Source: Sabellastarte sp. h YS-2021
Lineage: Eukaryota; Annelida; Polychaeta; Sabellida; Sabellidae
DNA: 64,000 bases
Assembly (NCBI GenBank): GCA_964017235.1
Contig: OZ024927.1
Coordinates: 47,187,293 to 47,251,292 of the forward strand
Direction of reading: 5' to 3'
This document shows positions 15,601-27,600 of this stretch, in pieces. Position numbers and translations under genes: made by a program. Each line of letters starts with the position of its first letter. Position 1 is the first letter of the stretch. The notes under the pieces were generated by a model. That model saw nothing but the letters and a program-made list of their open reading frames with translations. It had not been told where the DNA came from and did not search any database.

Positions 15601-18600
15601 AATCAGAACCTTTTGCTGTATATAAATGTGGCCAAAATATTTTTATTTACCTGCAGAAGTGAATGTAAAAATTAATTGATTAAATCATAAGCTAGGTCAT
15701 TGCGCAATGAAAGTCTTACAATGCAGTAAAATTCACTATATCTGTACTTTTAAATGTACACAATATTATATCCTTTCTCTGTTTTGCTAAGAAAGATGAA
15801 TCAAAAAATATATATCGAGACATAAAAGGTAAAGAGATTGAATTAATATAAAACATTGCAAAAATGCTTTGTAACATCAGACTTGTTGTTTTATGAATTT
15901 ATTTAGAATATTGAAGCAAATAAGAAACAGATTTGATAAAAGCAGCCTTCATTACAACCAGATTAAATATCAACAAAAAGAGCATGACTGCAGGGTTTTT
16001 CCATTAATTGAAACCACAAGATTCAATCATAATCTTTTAAACCCTTAAGTAAAACAGACTCAAACAAAACAATACAGGTTCATTTTTGACTGAGTTTCAT
16101 GGAAGTAATTGCAAATTATGGACTCAAAGTAAACCTTACAATTTCAGTTCATTTTCACTCAAAAACTACTCATCACTGTCTTTAAATTACTAAAAAATGT
16201 GGGTTCTACTAGATTAATTGGCTTTGCAGCCTATATGCTACAACAAACGTAATCTGTTCGTTGAAATCTCAAAGGAACAAAAAAAAAAAAAAAATTCACG
16301 AGACAACATGCTCACCTGCAATGGACAAAAACCCTGGGAAAATACTATATTTACTTCTACTTAAGGAAGGCACACTCAGAGAGGTCCTCAGTACCCTAGT
16401 GGTCAGCAATTTTGGCATCCAATAACAGGCTATCACCTCTGTGTGTGTACCTCCCATAAGTGGCAATGCTTTGACTCTCTCAATGTATCACCCTGGTTGC
16501 CAAATGGGATGTAAAACTCTATGTTTGACTTTGACTCTGATTTTGGGTTCAATCTCTGGCTTAACCTAAAAGTGGGAAAGTTTGTAGTTGCTTGTTCATA
16601 CCTGATGAATATTAGTTGAGAATTTTGACCAACTAGTATGCACTGCTTTCATCCATCGTGTCAACAACTGATTGCCATATGACCTGTACAAAGTGTTGAA
16701 GGCAATGTTTTATTTATTTATTTTATTTATTTGAGGTTTTACGTCGCTTTCAACAATGTACAGGTCATATCACGACGGGTAGTTGGAAGGGCAGAGGAAA
16801 CCAGTACATACAGTTCATCAGGGATCTGTACTGTAAACTGCCGACCAACGGCAAGCAACTACCAACTTTCCCACTTGAGGCTGTGCTAGGAACCGAACCC
16901 CGGCCTCAGAGATGGGAGGCGAGAGTGTTACCACTCTGCCACCGTGGCCCCTTTGAAGGCAATGTTAAACCCTAATATATCAATTAATATCCTAAAGGAG
17001 TGCTGCTTACAAGTCTTATACTGTATTTATTGCAGTAAATGCAGACCTGATGACCTGCTGTGGTGTTAAACTTCAGAGTTTGTATTTTGTATTTCAGTTG
17101 CTCTACAGACTATGTGAAGTTGTTTAAAATCACTAACCAGGATGAGGAGGTGTTGGTGGGCCATTACTGTGGGAGTCAGATCCCTGGACCCGTGGTGTTA
17201 GACTCAAACCGAATGAAGGCCATCTTCAACTCAGATGACAAGCTGGATGATGGACAGTTTAATGCTGGATTTAAAGCTTCCTATGAGTTTTTAGACAGAA
17301 GACCCTGTGAAGAAAGTAGGTCATTTAATTAAGAATGAAGCATTCAAATTGAGCAACTGTTTATGCAATAAATAGGCCTGGTTACTTTTTGTTATTACAG
17401 TGCTATTGACCACTAACCAATTACAAGGTTAAATGATCAGAATTACTGATTATTTAATTTGTGGTAAGTGTGACTTTTACTTCAGTGTAAGGACAGAAAT
17501 GCCATGAGCTATATTTTTTATGGATTCAAGTTTGTAGAAGGTTTTAATGTTGTTCACATTGTCCAGTATATGGTGATAGGGGTACCTTTATTCGTTTGTG
17601 GGTAACTTGTACTCTCAAAGCTTAAAAGGGTCACACATTTGCATTTGGATGGATATATTTACTACACTAAAAGTTTTCAATGTGGAAGTGCATATGAATA
17701 TTGTGGAACATAAATGTACAACAACCTGCAGCTCAGCTGCACTTGGAAAAGTGGATGAACCTGAAGCCCATTCGAGGCATAGTCACAGATTATATCTTTC
17801 CAGTAGTCAGTATGCAAATTTAGGGGCATATTAGGGCATGTTCCATCCTTATGGCAAGGTATGCCTTCCCTTTCAGTGTGTCTTTTGAGCCATACCCTCA
17901 TAGGAAAATCATTGGAGGTAAGAAAGTGTTGTGGGTAACTCCCTCACCTTCCACCTTTGAGGTTGTGGGTTTGAATTTGACTGATAAATGGCAAAATCTG
18001 TAGTTGTTTGCTGATGCCAGTCCTAATATGACCGAGAAAATGCATCAATTGAGATGTAAAACCTAGAGTAATCAATTAACCATTCATTCAACCAACCAAT
18101 AATTAATCTATAAAACCACTAAGATATGCCTCCGAGTTGAACAGTTGGACAAATGAAACAAATTTTAGGTGTCCTCTGTGTGTCTGTTTTCAGGTTGTAT
18201 GCAGAACATCAGTTCAGGGGGAGGAGGAGTGATCAAGTCACCACATCACCCACACAAGTACAGGCTCAACTGTTACTGTGAGTGGCATGTCTACACACGA
18301 AACAAGGACGCACGCATCATGGTCATTCTCGACAAAAAGTTTGATATGGAGGGAAACAAGGATGGTGAGAAAAAGAAATTCACAATATCTATCATAGAAC
18401 TTGAAAGTAGACACTGGATCTTTTAAACCAGCTCAGAAATAAAAGATATAGACTAAGAAATCTAAAATTCGCCAGGAATCTAAAATTCACCACCTCTAAA
18501 ACCTCAGTTAATTTTATGAAGAAAATGATGTTTTTGTCCAAAAAATGGTATTTTTCAGTTCAGAAAGCCTTAATTTACTATACAGTCAACAAATCTCACC

Positions 18601-21600
18601 ACAATTCATTTATTTTATTAGTATTTTCACATGTGGCGAATTTCAGATATGTGGCGAATTTTAGATTTCTTACTCTAGTAGAGTCTGTAAAAGTAGAACT
18701 CTGCTCAGAAGGCTCAAAATAAGTAGAAGTTAAAATATACAGTACACTAACTGTTTAGGTAAAACTTAAGTTACTAAACTGTGTATAGGTAAAATTTAAT
18801 ATCCCAAACATACATTAGATTCTAGTTAAATAAAACTTAAAATGAAGTAGACTATGGATAAGTAAAACATAATTTTCAGTAAACTTTGGAAGACTAAACA
18901 AGTCAACATAATATAAAGCCGACTCTTTCTACGCAAATTACAGTGCATCCAAAATAGTGCAGCTAGAATTGTATCAAACACCAGTCGATACACCAGCATA
19001 ACTCCTGTGCTAAAGAAACTGCATTGGCTTCCTGTTGAACAGCGCATTGTGTTCAAGACAGTCACACTTGTTTATAAGTATCTTCACACAGGTTTTCCCA
19101 GGTATTTTTCACCACATCTTTCTTCCTACAGCAGTTCTTATAGTACCAGGCGCAGTGAAAGTGGTGGTAATTTCCTAGTTATTCCAAAGTTCTGCCCCTC
19201 TGTTCATAAATCTGTCAAACAGTTTGGTAATAGTTTTGCGTTTGATGCTCCTACTGTGTGGAATACTCTCCCTGATGTGATTCGTGCCTCTCCATCCCTG
19301 GCCTCCTTCAGAAAACAGCTTAAAACCTACCTGTACACCAAAGCATATCCACCCTAGCCTGAATCATCCTCCTGGCGTTCTCCGTGGTGTTCGACCCCTG
19401 TTATGTCCCTGGACACAGAATTTTGTTGACTGCTTTTTGTTTTGTTGCGCCTTAGAGTCCTCTTGTTTGGGGAGATTAAGCGCTATAAAAGTCCAATTAG
19501 AATTAGAATTAGAATTAGAATTGATAAGTAAAAGTTCTAAAAAATATTGATTGATTATATTGAGCATTTTCTCTACAAAAGTAAGATTATAACCAAGAAC
19601 TGGAGAATGTAACCCACAGTTTAATACATTTTAGCAATATTGAAGGACTATTAAAATTTCCAAGGTAGAACTGTTTCCTTCACTAGCAGCTGTTAATTGC
19701 TTTCAGATATTTGATTCCAAGTTTTTATAGTAATATTTTATCATATGCTCCATGCTGTCTCTGTCAGGTAAACACACATATACGAATGACTAATAAATAG
19801 AACATAACTGTGGTATAAAGTATAAACTCTAAAGTTGCATAGATATAATTATGATTTATTATCCACTGCCCGTATGTGGGGATATATTTTGTTGTGTGCA
19901 ATGGTGCCTCCGTACCATGGATAATAAGTGTCAATACTTTCGGTTTTTCACTAATATCTCGAAAACTTTGTAACCTACAAATGTGCATTATATGTCATTA
20001 GAAAGGTCTTTTTACAGCGCTTTTGCTCATGTTTGTTGCATATAAATTTATGCAAAAGTGACTGAGATATTGTAAGTTAAAGATTGAAGTTTTTATTTTC
20101 ACTGTTGCTGATGCTTTTTGATGGCCTCTTACACATTCTTTCAATAAATATTCATTTATTTAACTCATTATTAATAAAAAATGGTGGATAATAAAATTAA
20201 AACATCCCTGATTAGACTTATACAAAAAAATATATCACCCATAAAGATTGACAATATAATACTCATGCTATGCACTCGTATAATATTGTTATCTTCATTC
20301 GTGATATAATTTTTCGTTTAAATTATATATCATTTGGAAAATTATCCAATTATATACAGTTGCAGTTGTGGTCTTGTGGTTATGATAGTGAAAAGAAGAG
20401 AAAAACTGAGGCAACCACCAGAGAGTAACAACCTGTAAAGAGCTTTCATTTTTGAAACAGCCTGTGACAATTTACATTAATTTGAAAATCTGTGGAGCAA
20501 CCACCTGCTACCTGGAACCAGCAAGCACTTTTTTACATCTCAAGAGAGCCCTAAACCTGTGAAGAGTAACCACAGCTCCCTTTCACAAAATGCAAAATTA
20601 ATGTATCTTAAAATCACAAATTGTATTTTACATATTAACAGCAGGCTTTTACAAGCACTTCGGTGCAATATTCACACTTAGTCTAATTCAACTCACCATT
20701 ATCATGCTTGTTATTCTTTTAAAATATGTAACTTTAATGGTGTACATGTATACGGTTATATATAATACAATGGTATGTATATAGTACACTCTGTGTAGCT
20801 TAGTGATGTTCAAATTTCACCGTAATTTGAAGCAAGTTTAAAATCCCAGCAATTTACTGTACAGATTCATGTTATAGCTCGAACTTTTGAATTTATATTT
20901 TTGGTATTATTCGAACCTATATTGAAGCCAGAAAAGGTGATTTTATTTTAGTTTATGAAGAGACAATTCATATATTTTTTCGTTTTATTAGAAAAATTTC
21001 CAAAATAGAAAATTGGAAGGTTTCACTGTAATATACATTTGATGAATTGGTGATTGTGTTATTTTAATTTGATGCTAGTGTTTACATCTGGTACCCTTCA
21101 TCCAAAGATCCTTGCGTCATAACATTTACAATGCCCTTGATGCTTCTTTTGATGGTTCTGACAGAAACTCAGATAGTGAAGCATACAAATAGTCAATCAT
21201 TTTAATTGAAGGAAAATATCTGCATGGATAATGAAAGTCATCTGAAGCTACTCATTCACAAAACTTACATAGCTTCAGTTTTTGATTATCATATATTGAT
21301 CCTGATTACAGGAATATTAGCTGGGCCATTGTAAAACCTGCAAAAAAATGGATTTGTCATTTTGGAAAGCATGTTAAAAGTCTGGATTTTTTATGTTACA
21401 GTGTTAATGAGTAGCAAAATGACAACTTAAAAAGTGGCTGAGTTTTTCTAGTAGACATGAAATAACATCAAAATTAATTGAAATTGTCTGACGACAATTC
21501 CACATAGATTCTTGAAAATAAGCTCATGCATAGTTATTCATCATCTAAGGCAAGTGGTTGTAAAAGTTTATCCTTTTCTTTGAAGGAAGATATTTAAATT

Positions 21601-24600
21601 AGGACAGATATATTTTTATTGATAATTTTAATACGGTTACCATACAAGCTTATTCCACTGGTAGAGCTCTGTCATTCTAGCTGCAGGTTACACTCGAGGC
21701 ATAGCATATCAATGAAACCCAATCACAGGTTTACTTACCTTTCAGGCATGACTCGTTAATAGCAGAGAAGGCCAGGGAAAGTTGTCATTGAACTATGATC
21801 TAGTCTAGAAATTTTTCTCAAATTTTCACAAAGTGCTGTGGACATAGATACATTGCCAGTACATATAAAGCTGAGTTTATAGCAGACAGGTTCCAGCGAA
21901 ATATGTTGCCATGGCAGTGGATTTCAAGAAGTACAGTGGATTTGATCTAAGTGAAAGTTTTAAAATGTCAGCCATTTACTTCTAGTTATAGCAACTTCTA
22001 GTTATACCCCTTTATAAATGTATCAAGTACTAGGTAATCTATTTTTTCAGACTTAATAACTCAGTAGTGAGAAATTGAGTACAGAAAAACATAAAATTAG
22101 AAAGAATAACTTAGTTATTCAACCTAAAGTTTGCTTTGGCCTTGATTGGATAGAATCACTGTTATATATGCAGATCTGGGTACTTAACCTTGCAATATAT
22201 TATTATAGATGCTGCCTTAATTTAACTATGATCAATTATAGTTTGAGATAATTGCTGCCATGTGTAATGTATTTTTAAAGCCATCTAGCAATTTTCATTC
22301 TCAGAATCCTCAGCACATCGGACTGATAAACTTTCTGATGGACCAGTAACTATGGTAAGTCATCAGTCCCATGGTCCCGAAACTATCTTGGCTTAATTTC
22401 ATACCCTGCCATGGTGGCACCACTTTTACGTCACTTTGAATTTGTCATAAATTTCCACCCAATAAAATTGTTTGACAGAAATTGCAAGGGAAGCACTATA
22501 GTGGCCACCAAAATATAGGAACAGATTGCAAAAGGTCTTTAATATATAGTTGTACACCCAGTGAAGTAATCACTTCAAATAAATTGTCAGCATTCAGGAT
22601 TGCTTTGAAGACATAATCAAATATTCAAAACATAATTGTCCAGCTGTGAAGTTAACCCTGCATAAATACTGGTAATCTACTACAACATGAACTTCTATTT
22701 TCACCCGTGTGGTTTAATAGTGGGAAACTCTTTCATCAGAATTTAAGCCCCTGCCTTTGCATCATCATGGGGTGAATTTCATCATATTTTATTGCCTGTA
22801 TTTTCACCAGTGCTTGTTAACATCACCCAATATGGCCTTATTTGAATAGGCACTTTGAGCACAAGGAACAGTTACAGTAACTGTTGTCTTTACCTTTGTG
22901 GGTTTTAAGTCCTTTAATTTTTGGGAACTGAAACCCCTTCCTCTATAAGGCTGATATCTAGCTTCATACAATTTTCTACAGATACATTAATTGCTTCTCC
23001 ATTCACTTGTACTCATTTTTGGTTGCTTTTGGAGAAATAATATCATTTGGCATACCTAATATGGCTTGATGGCTTGTTTTTAATTGTATAACCTTATACT
23101 CCATGTGTCTACATGCTAATCTGTATTTTGAATCAGATAGAGGACCAGGCTGTGAAAATGCTGTGTTGAAAATCTACACCTCGGAGTCCAGCATGGCTGA
23201 TCATGAGATTTGTGGCAAAGGATATCAGCTGTCTCAGAGGGAGTTCATTTCGGACAAGAACCATATCTCCTTACAGTAAGTCCTGGTCACTCACAAATTG
23301 GCCCGTTATTCCCTTTACCAGAAGCTGAACTATTATATTATGTGGGAGACATGAAATGCATTTGAAATTTATTTTCTTTCTAGTTAGCTTATGAGTAGGT
23401 GAAGTGGCCCAGTGGATATAAAGCTTGAAATACTGTTTATGACTGTTGCACCTTAATGAGAGTCTGCTTAAATGCAGAGATTAAGTGTGATAAACAGCTA
23501 GTATAGAATAGGAAGTTTGGTAAATGATTGCTGGTGTTTGATGCCACCTTAGTAGTGTTTGGTTTTATTCCTGCAAACACTAACGGTATGTAGAAATGGG
23601 ATGATACTGTTTAAAGGCGGTAAAAAATCACCAATCACAAAATAGTACTAATACATATAAAATACATGCATAAAAAAGTATATAAATTTATTTAGACTTA
23701 CAGAATTATGGACCTAAATCTTAGGCCGGAAAAACTTTGTCCGGGCTGTATCTTAAAAACCGTAAAGTGTAGGAAGTTCATACGTGGTAGTAACATTGGT
23801 TAGGGAGTGTAGGTGTGCAATGTCATGGTCCTACTTTGATTTGACCTTTGACCTTGCCGCAGTGACCTTGAGTTTGAAAATCTTGTCCCAGCTATATCTC
23901 GACAACCATAAGGTGTAGGAAGTTGATACTTGGCAGGGACAGTAGTTAGGGGTTGTAAGTGTGCAACGTCATAGTGTGACCTTGATTTGACCTTTCACCT
24001 TACCGTAGTGACTTTGAACTTTAAAATCTTGTCCGGGCTTTATCTCGGAAACCATAAGGTGTAGGAAGTTTTTTTTTGATTTGAGCTTCCATTAACATGT
24101 AAAAACAATGGTATACAGTTGGTATTAGACCAAACTATAGACAACACTTTTAAGTAAGAAATGAAAAAAACCAGCACATATCATTATCAGATTAACATAA
24201 ATGAATGAGTAGCTTTGCATAGAACATATTTTATACACAATGAGTAAAGAGTTTACCTTTTAAAACTACATTAAAAGGTATTTACAGATAATTCATCACC
24301 ACCTTAAAGTTGTTTCAGATGAGGTGTGCACACAAATCCTCACAAAGTGTAATGAAGTTTTCTTTGTGTAAAAATATATTAGAACATTTAAAGGATACAA
24401 TTTCTGTTTCAATTCTCTTTTTTAAGTTTAACAGAAAGGCATTTAAATGTTATGATATTATTTCCTTTCTTTGACTGATATATATATACCATCTTACATT
24501 ATAAAAAAATAAAATTAATCAAATGCAATGCAGTATATTTCTCACATGGAATGCCAAACAACACCTCAAGAACAGTGACTTTTATGTTAATTTGAAAGCA

Positions 24601-27600
24601 TTGTACTATCAACCTCTTTATACAATTCCATATATTATGAACAGTTTCACAGTAAAAGAAAAAATGTTCTATATTATCTATAACATGACAATTTTCACAG
24701 TCAGGAAGGTGTAGGAAGTTGATACTTGGTAGGGACACTGGTTAGGGGGTGTAGGTGTGCAACATCATGGTGTGACTTGATTTGACCTATGACCTTGCTG
24801 TAGTGACCTTGACCTATAAAATCTTGTCCAGCTTATATCTTGGAAAACGTAAGGTGTAGGAAGTTAATACTTGGTAGGGTATTGGTTGGGGGTTGTAGGT
24901 GTGCAACGTTATGGTTTGACCTTTGACCTTGCTGTAGTGACCTTGACATATAAAATCTTGTCCGGGCTATATCTCAGAAACCATAAGGTGTAGGAAGTTG
25001 TATTTGGTAGGGACATTAGTTGGGGCTTGTAGGTGTGCAACATCATGCTGTAGTCTTGATTTGACCTATGACCTAGTCATTATGACCATGAGTTTTAAAA
25101 TCTTGTTTGGGGTATTTAATGGATTCGGTAAGGTGTAGAAGGCTGATACTTGGTAGGGACATTGGTTAGGGGGTGTAGGTGTGCATCATGGTGTGACCTT
25201 TAACTTTGGCTCTGCCAAAGTGTGTTCACCTGATTTGAGACTTTGTTCTCTTATGACAAAGATATATAGATTGCTGCAGCTGTCTAGTTTATGTATTTTT
25301 GTATAATTATGCTATTTCCATCAAAAACTATTCTCCAATTAATAAAATTTACAGATTTGTAATTTTTAGTTTACTGATTAATGCTGTCGTCTTGCTATTG
25401 AAATATCTTGATTTAATACTTTATCTTTACATACATTTTCTTTCTTTTAGACGTTATTTTCTCTACCGAAACATTATTTGGAGCCTTATATAACTGACAC
25501 TCCTCTGAAAGTATCTAGATCTTTGTACTTTTTCACTACTTCTATATTTCATGGTGTTGAAAACTATTTCCCCAGGCTGTGGGGTATGGGCATCTCTGAT
25601 GCTATTTTTTAAAATTATGAAAACTGATAATTAATTTTTGTTTCTAGAAAACCCTGTTTATTCCAAACAAGCTTTCTTTTATTGTTTTTTTCTGTCATCT
25701 GGCGATTTTAATTTTTAGATTCATTACTGCAATCCGTGCTGTTGGTGCTAAAGGTTTCCAGATTGCGTGGACTGAAATACTGTCAAATTCTTCAGGTAAA
25801 CATGTCAACTATTAAATATAATCTCATTCATTTCAATTGTTTTACCGTGAGAGATTCAATGGTTTCAACTATGACATATTAGACAAAAAGATAACTTTGA
25901 CCTTCAGTAGAATTTATTATTTGAAACACGATCGTCTAACCATAGACCAAGGTAGGATTGCTTAACAACTTTTGTGAGATATACTTACCATTTACTTTAA
26001 TATAGTTTAGAGTTAACCTCAAAATGTAAAATCAAAGCCCATGTAAACTTAAAAAATACCAGCTTAGTGCACATAAAGATAAAATATATTTGGCAGAAAT
26101 TAATATTCATTTTAAATGGCCTCAGCCATTGCATTAGATCTACATTGTTAATAGTGCATCAAAACCATAATTAATCTTAATATAATTACGTTTCTTCTTA
26201 GAATTCTTGAAGTACCTCAAGGTTATCAGTTCAATTATACATGTAATCATTCAGAAAAAAGCAATAGCAGTCACGTCCCAAACTGCACGATTTTTGACGT
26301 TGTTGGAGATTATTCAATTTCAAAGACATGCTGCAGTACAACCCTCTTTCACCCCAGCCTCAGTGGGTTTGGTTACTTGTTGATTCTTAAATTACATGTA
26401 CTACTTTATAGTAAATAACTGTTGTTTAGTCACTCCAGTCTTGCATTATTAAAACAATCTCCCAGAAATGTCTACTGGGAGACATTGATTAAATTCTATC
26501 CATAATGAAGTTTAGTAACAGAGGGAATATGGGGTTTTCACCAAATTGTCAGATTTACTTTGTAACCTCATTTTGTGTTGCTGAACAAAGAGATATTTTG
26601 TACTTTGTTGTGGCCGATTTTGTCACAGAATAAATCAAATATATTTCTTTGGTTTTTATAGAAATAACATTTTGAAAATAGATTAAGTTTACTACATTCA
26701 CTTTTGTTGTGTTGCTGTAGTTTCATGACATGCCATGTATTAACATATTTTTCCTGTCAAGTATTTGCAGATACTGTGTAGCTATTTTAAACTTGTTGAA
26801 GAAGATATTAGATTATTTAAGTTTTGCCAATAGATTTCTCCGAACTGAGAAAGGTTTCTCTTTTATCATATTTCTTTAATGAAATAAGTGGTTCTATTTA
26901 TTGCCTCAAATTAGCTTCTATGTTACCATATTTGTGAAATATCGGTCTGCTTTAACAAATGCCTGGTGTAGACCATGAATTAAGATTAATAATTTTTCAA
27001 TCCAGCATTTTAGATAAATGTATGGAGTTGACTGGTGCTTGAAAGAAATCAGTTATGGAAAAATAAAATATTTCCATTTATTTATTATAATAGAATGATT
27101 TTCCCTTGTTCAAAATTTTTGCACATTTTCAAATAAACAGGGTTTAAGTATTTATAAAAATATAAAAATTCTTTGTCATGAATATCCCTAGTACAGTGGT
27201 GTTAGTAATCCCATTATTATTGTCACACTATTAGTATCTAAATGCATTTATAACATTATTATTTACTTTGTTCCATGCCATTTATTGTCTTTAAACAAAT
27301 AACATTCTTTCTGTTTTTCTCAAGCATCTTCCCAGAACTGCAATGGTTTTCAATGCGCAGAGAAGAACCGCTGTATCGCCAGCCATCTTGTATGTAATGG
27401 GTTTATAAACTGTGGTCAAAATGACACATCAGATGAAATGCAGAACTGTAAGAATGACTATGCAGACCAGAGTGTATTGCATATCATTCTGGGCGTGGTG
27501 GTGGCGCTAGTAGTCCTTGTCTTCTTTATCGTCTGTATACTGCACCGCCGGCGAAAAGTACAGAAGAGGAGGAACAAGAAAGAAATTGAGGTGCGTTATG

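Larger units (their letters stand above)
3680..17097 (+). other. 13.4-kb intron of the NETO-like gene
   Basis: This is a long AT-rich intron between the two halves of CUB1. I found no additional exon that fits the frame. It holds a tandem array (about 7090-7660), part of a MITE (12133-12265), a 19-bp minisatellite (14010-14463) and nested SINEs (16380-16966). The remaining stretches (3680-7090, 7660-12130, 12265-14010 and 14463-16380) show only short unsupported ORFs and AT-rich sequence. Confidence 0.8.
18365..23136 (+). other. 4.8-kb intron of the NETO-like gene
   Basis: It holds a MITE (18451-18680), a LINE 3' end (18920-19530) and a weak inverted-repeat candidate (19854-20197). From about 20.2 to 23.1 kb it is AT-rich sequence in which I see nothing definable. 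Confidence 0.75.
23276..25718 (+). other. Intron of the NETO-like gene filled by an array-bearing repeat
   Basis: A 2.4-kb intron. The array-bearing repeat takes up about 23.74-25.61 kb, including a LINE insertion. 23.28-23.73 kb shows nothing recognisable. Confidence 0.75.

Noticed and set aside
16710..16952. tRNA gene suggested by the A and B boxes
   Set aside because: There is no full cloverleaf; the head leads into a SINE body with an A-rich tail and target duplications.
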